This document shows positions 6,651-8,253 of a stretch of 8,253 nucleotides of DNA, piece by piece. Source of the DNA: an uncultured Treponema sp. Lineage in GTDB: Bacteria > Spirochaetota > Spirochaetia > Treponematales > Treponemataceae. Each line of letters starts with the position of its first letter. The first letter of the stretch is position 1. Under the pieces are notes generated by a model. That model did no database searches, was not told where the DNA came from, and was given only the letters and a program-made list of their open reading frames with translations. A program made the translations under genes and the position numbers. The stretch spans positions 1-8,253 of the forward strand of contig CAMJAJ010000041.1 in the NCBI GenBank assembly GCA_946403565.1, in the 5' to 3' direction.

Positions 6651-7861
6651 ACCGGAGCCTCGCCCTCAAGATCTTCGAGGGCTTCTCCATCGTCCGCTGG
6701 AACGACCTCGTGCGCCCTTTCGACATCGTGGAGATGGACAAGGACGCGGAGAAGATGTTCAGCGCCTACATCATCGGCAAGTACGAGGAGGACCGGGGCG
6801 TGAAGGTGGACTGGGAGTGGATGGTCTACGCCTCCCTCTTTGACCTCCTGCGCAAGATCGCCCTCTGCGACATAAAGAGCCCCGTCCAGCGGCTTATCAA
6901 GACGGAATACCCCGATGAATTCATCAAGCTCAACGAGTGGGTCCTGGAGCAGTACAAGAAGCTCATGGACGACCGCGAGCTCTTCAAGCGCTTCACCGTC
7001 TACATAGGGAACATGAGCGGCAGCATCCCCTTCGCCGAGGGGCAGGAGGAGACCGCCCGCATCTTCCGCGCCGCCCACAAGTATTCCACCCTCCGTGAGC
7101 TGGAGATGATAAGCCCCGTCAACGAGGCCGCCCGCCTGGAGAGCATACGCACCCAGATAAACGCCGACCTGCAGCAGTACCTGGACCTGCGCGGCCTGCA
7201 GATGCTCATAACCCGGCAGAAGCCCTTCGAGTTCCTGATGCGGATAGAGCAGCTGCGCTTCCAGACCCGGTGGAACCAGACCCCCCGGGTGCCCAGGACC
7301 TCGGTGCTGGGCCACAGCTTCTTCGTCGCCGTGCTGACCCTGCTCCTGGAGCGGGAGACCGGCCAGAAGATGTGTGCGTGCAGGTTCTACAACAATTTCT
7401 TCTCCGCCCTCTTCCACGACCTGCCCGAGTCCGTCACGCGCGACATCATCTCGCCCGTCAAGCAGGCCACGTCGGCCCTTCCCAACGTGGTGAAGAACAT
7501 AGAGGACCTCATCGTCGCGCAGGAGCTGGTCCCCCTCATGGACGACTTCTACCGGGACGAGGTGCTCTATTTCACCAACGACGAGTTCTCCAACCGGGTC
7601 ATGCTGGAGGGGCACGCGGTGCACGTGGGCTGGGAGGAACTGAACGAACGGTATAACGAGGATGCCTTCCGCCCCGTGGACGGCCGCCTGGTCCGCCTGG
7701 CCGACCACTACGCCGCCCTGATGGAGGCGGAGCTTTCCATAAAGCACGGCATAACGAGCCGGCACCTGGTGGACGGCCGGGCCAACCTGCTCAAGGCCTA
7801 TCCCGAGGGGACGGTCATAAACGGCATAGACGCGCACGCACTCTTCCACGGCGGGGAGTGA
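6647..7861 (+). CDS. HD-domain protein with YfbR-like C-terminal nucleotidase domain
   Basis: The 404-aa product has an HD phosphohydrolase domain at about residues 215-375. The metal and catalytic residues match the YfbR (5'-deoxynucleotidase) pattern: H223 in LGHSFFVA, H257-D258 in LFHDLPESVTRD with E261 and D266 at the same spacing as YfbR E72 and D77, and D353 in RLADHYA. The run DIISPVK corresponds to DLPTPVK in YfbR. A role in removing phosphate from dNMPs or a related nucleotide is likely but not proven; other HD enzymes share the core. The N-terminal half (1-200) has no domain I recognise and makes the protein about twice the length of YfbR. It overlaps the previous gene by ATGA and has only a weak ribosome-binding site, so it probably depends on coupled translation. 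No terminator directly follows it. Confidence 0.85.
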   Translation: MNRSLALKIFEGFSIVRWNDLVRPFDIVEMDKDAEKMFSAYIIGKYEEDRGVKVDWEWMVYASLFDLLRKIALCDIKSPVQRLIKTEYPDEFIKLNEWVLEQYKKLMDDRELFKRFTVYIGNMSGSIPFAEGQEETARIFRAAHKYSTLRELEMISPVNEAARLESIRTQINADLQQYLDLRGLQMLITRQKPFEFLMRIEQLRFQTRWNQTPRVPRTSVLGHSFFVAVLTLLLERETGQKMCACRFYNNFFSALFHDLPESVTRDIISPVKQATSALPNVVKNIEDLIVAQELVPLMDDFYRDEVLYFTNDEFSNRVMLEGHAVHVGWEELNERYNEDAFRPVDGRLVRLADHYAALMEAELSIKHGITSRHLVDGRANLLKAYPEGTVINGIDAHALFHGGE

Positions 7862-7915
7862 GGGGGCGGGGAAGGTCCTCCGTTCCTTTCCGGGGCGAAA
7901 GCGGCGTCCGGTGGG

Positions 7916-7961
7916 AAAAAAATGCAAAAGGGCTTACAAAATCTGGAAAAGCTGCTATAAT
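7916..7961 (+). promoter_or_regulatory. Strong extended -10 promoter with phased A-tracts
   Basis: CTTACA (7933-7938, 4 of 6) is followed after 17 bases by a perfect TATAAT (7956-7961) with the extended -10 TG at 7953-7954. A-tracts at 7916-7922, 7926-7929, 7938-7941 and 7947-7950 are spaced close to one helical turn, which favours DNA curvature or an UP-like element. This AT-rich block stands out in GC-rich surroundings. A start near 7968 is expected. Confidence 0.65.
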
Positions 7962-8013
7962 GGCCCTATGGTTGGCGGGCTTCTGGCGGCCAGAGCCTTG
8001 CCATCCGGGGGTA

Positions 8014-8139
8014 TTGGTTATGAAGGGCAAATATTGTAGCGTATATTCAGTCTTCTGTGCTGTTACCAGTCGGAATAGCAGAGACCAGTACTACCGGGCT
8101 AGTAGCGTCGGCTTTCGCGTTGTCCTCAACGCCGACTGA
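8014..8139 (+). pseudogene. Orphan C-terminal tail of an FGE/SUMF1-fold protein
   Basis: The frame reads VMKGKYC, then C13-A-V-T-S-R, then R26 and GFRVVLNAD followed by TGA (numbering from the ATG at 8020). This aligns without gaps to the usual C-terminus of FGE/SUMF1-fold proteins: V-x-R-G-G-S-W, six residues, C-R-V-A-x-R, four residues, P-x-x-R, four residues, G-F-R-V-V. RGGSW has become KGKYC, CRVA is CAVT, and Pro is Gln. About 250 residues of the fold are missing upstream, so this is a fragment. It could still be read as a 39-aa peptide: GGGGG (8007-8011) lies 8 bases before the ATG at 8020, and a promoter and terminator flank it. In Treponema such tails carry the variable region of DGR target proteins; whether this one did is inference. 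Confidence 0.5.
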
Positions 8140-8153
8140 CCGGCCGAGGCGGG

Positions 8154-8187
8154 AACAGCGGGGCTTCTTGACAGTCCCGTTGTTTTT
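8154..8187 (+). terminator. Intrinsic terminator, 14 bases after the FGE-like fragment
   Basis: AACAGCGGGGC (8154-8164) pairs with GTCCCGTTGTT (8174-8184), including two G-T wobbles, around a 9-base loop; five T residues (8183-8187) follow. It is the first clear terminator downstream of the cheW operon and of the promoter at 7916-7961. Its loop contains most of the -35 box of the next promoter. Confidence 0.82.
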
Positions 8188-8196
8188 CTCTATACT
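8168..8196 (+). promoter_or_regulatory. Near-consensus sigma-70 promoter nested in the terminator
   Basis: A perfect TTGACA (8168-8173) and TATACT (8191-8196, 5 of 6) are exactly 17 bases apart. The expected start is about 8202-8204. The -35 box sits in the loop of the preceding terminator hairpin and the spacer contains its 3' arm and T-tract. Confidence 0.8.
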
Positions 8197-8203
8197 ATCG
8201 CCT

Positions 8204-8253
8204 ATGAAACACACTGCCCGTTGGGCTGAGATTATCAATTCCTCTACGCTGGC
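8204..8253 (+). CDS. Start of a gene cut by the window end, possibly leaderless
   Basis: An ATG at 8204 opens a frame of 16 full codons that runs off the end (MKHTARWAEIINSSTL). It lies 7 bases after the -10 hexamer, so the mRNA would begin at or next to the start codon and there is no room for a ribosome-binding site. This would make it a leaderless gene. Alternatively the true start is further downstream, outside the window, or the promoter makes an RNA. Too little is visible to name a family. The spacing W-x-E-I-x5-L faintly recalls the N-terminus of DGR-type reverse transcriptases; this is weak evidence. Confidence 0.4.
   Translation, partial: MKHTARWAEIINSSTL

Larger units (their letters stand above)
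7968..8187 (+). ncRNA. Candidate structured transcript of about 220 nt
   Basis: The region between the extended -10 promoter and the intrinsic terminator holds no complete conventional gene. It can fold into four hairpins in a row: 7974-8002 (GGC, GGC and TCTGG paired with CCAGA, GCC and GCC, loop CGG), 8054-8084 (11-position stem with one G-G mismatch), 8107-8136 (GTCGGC/GCCGAC with inner GTTG/CAAC) and the terminator hairpin. It matches no RNA family I can identify. It also contains the FGE-like coding fragment at 8014-8139, so it may equally be the short mRNA of a remnant gene. Confidence 0.3.

Noticed and set aside
7862..7915. Possible terminator directly after the HD gene
   Set aside because: Small GC stems exist (for example GCGAAAGC), but no T-tract follows on the + strand; the next run is adenines.
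7968..8039. A 23-codon leaderless frame starting at the predicted transcript start
   Set aside because: It has no ribosome-binding site or recognisable sequence, and its bases form the first hairpin; probably chance.
8051..8100. Resemblance to the SRP (4.5S) RNA apical domain: CTGTTACCAG, then CGGAA and AGCAG
   Set aside because: The conserved GTCAGG side and the correct symmetric loop are missing, and the bases are explained by the FGE-like reading frame.
7960..8139. A 59-codon frame starting at the ATG inside the -10 box
   Set aside because: The start would lie upstream of the expected transcript start, and only its C-terminal 40 residues show homology.

Overview
The window looks like part of a GC-rich spirochaete chromosome, most likely a Treponema. 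The basis is gene content and order: CheW, a DegT/DnrJ-type aminotransferase homologue, NAD kinase and RecN on one strand. I recall this neighbourhood from Treponema pallidum (around TP0439-TP0442), but that is memory and not a search. Frequent ATA isoleucine codons in otherwise GC-rich genes fit. Every convincing gene is on the + strand.

Layout. Positions 1-267 hold no gene, only a possible promoter and a short structured leader. A 119-aa single-RRM RNA-binding protein (268-627) follows, closed by a textbook intrinsic terminator (654-692). Next is a ComF-type phosphoribosyltransferase (742-1533). Its 3' end contains a near-consensus extended -10 promoter (1378-1406) that probably drives the long operon downstream: cheW (1636-2142), a DegT-like protein whose Schiff-base lysine position carries arginine (2173-3258), nadK (3294-4148), recN (4141-5850), an unrecognised 266-aa soluble protein (5850-6650) and a 404-aa protein with a YfbR-like HD nucleotidase domain at its C-terminus (6647-7861). 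The last four genes overlap by 8, 1 and 4 bases, so translation is probably coupled. A second promoter candidate inside the 3' end of recN could feed the last two genes separately.

The operon mixes chemotaxis signalling (CheW), NADP supply (NadK), double-strand-break repair (RecN) and probable nucleotide metabolism (HD protein). No single pathway links them; shared transcription is the firmest statement.

The most unusual part is 7862-8253. It holds phased A-tracts, a strong extended -10 promoter, about 220 bases able to form four successive hairpins, and an intrinsic terminator whose loop contains the -35 box of another near-consensus promoter. Inside this unit is an in-frame 39-codon stretch resembling the C-terminal tail of formylglycine-generating-enzyme (SUMF1/FGE) fold proteins, the same tail that carries the variable region in Treponema diversity-generating retroelement (DGR) targets. 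No complete FGE-like gene precedes it. It may be a remnant gene end, a silent cassette, or part of a structured RNA. The final promoter leads almost directly to an ATG that opens a frame running out of the window.
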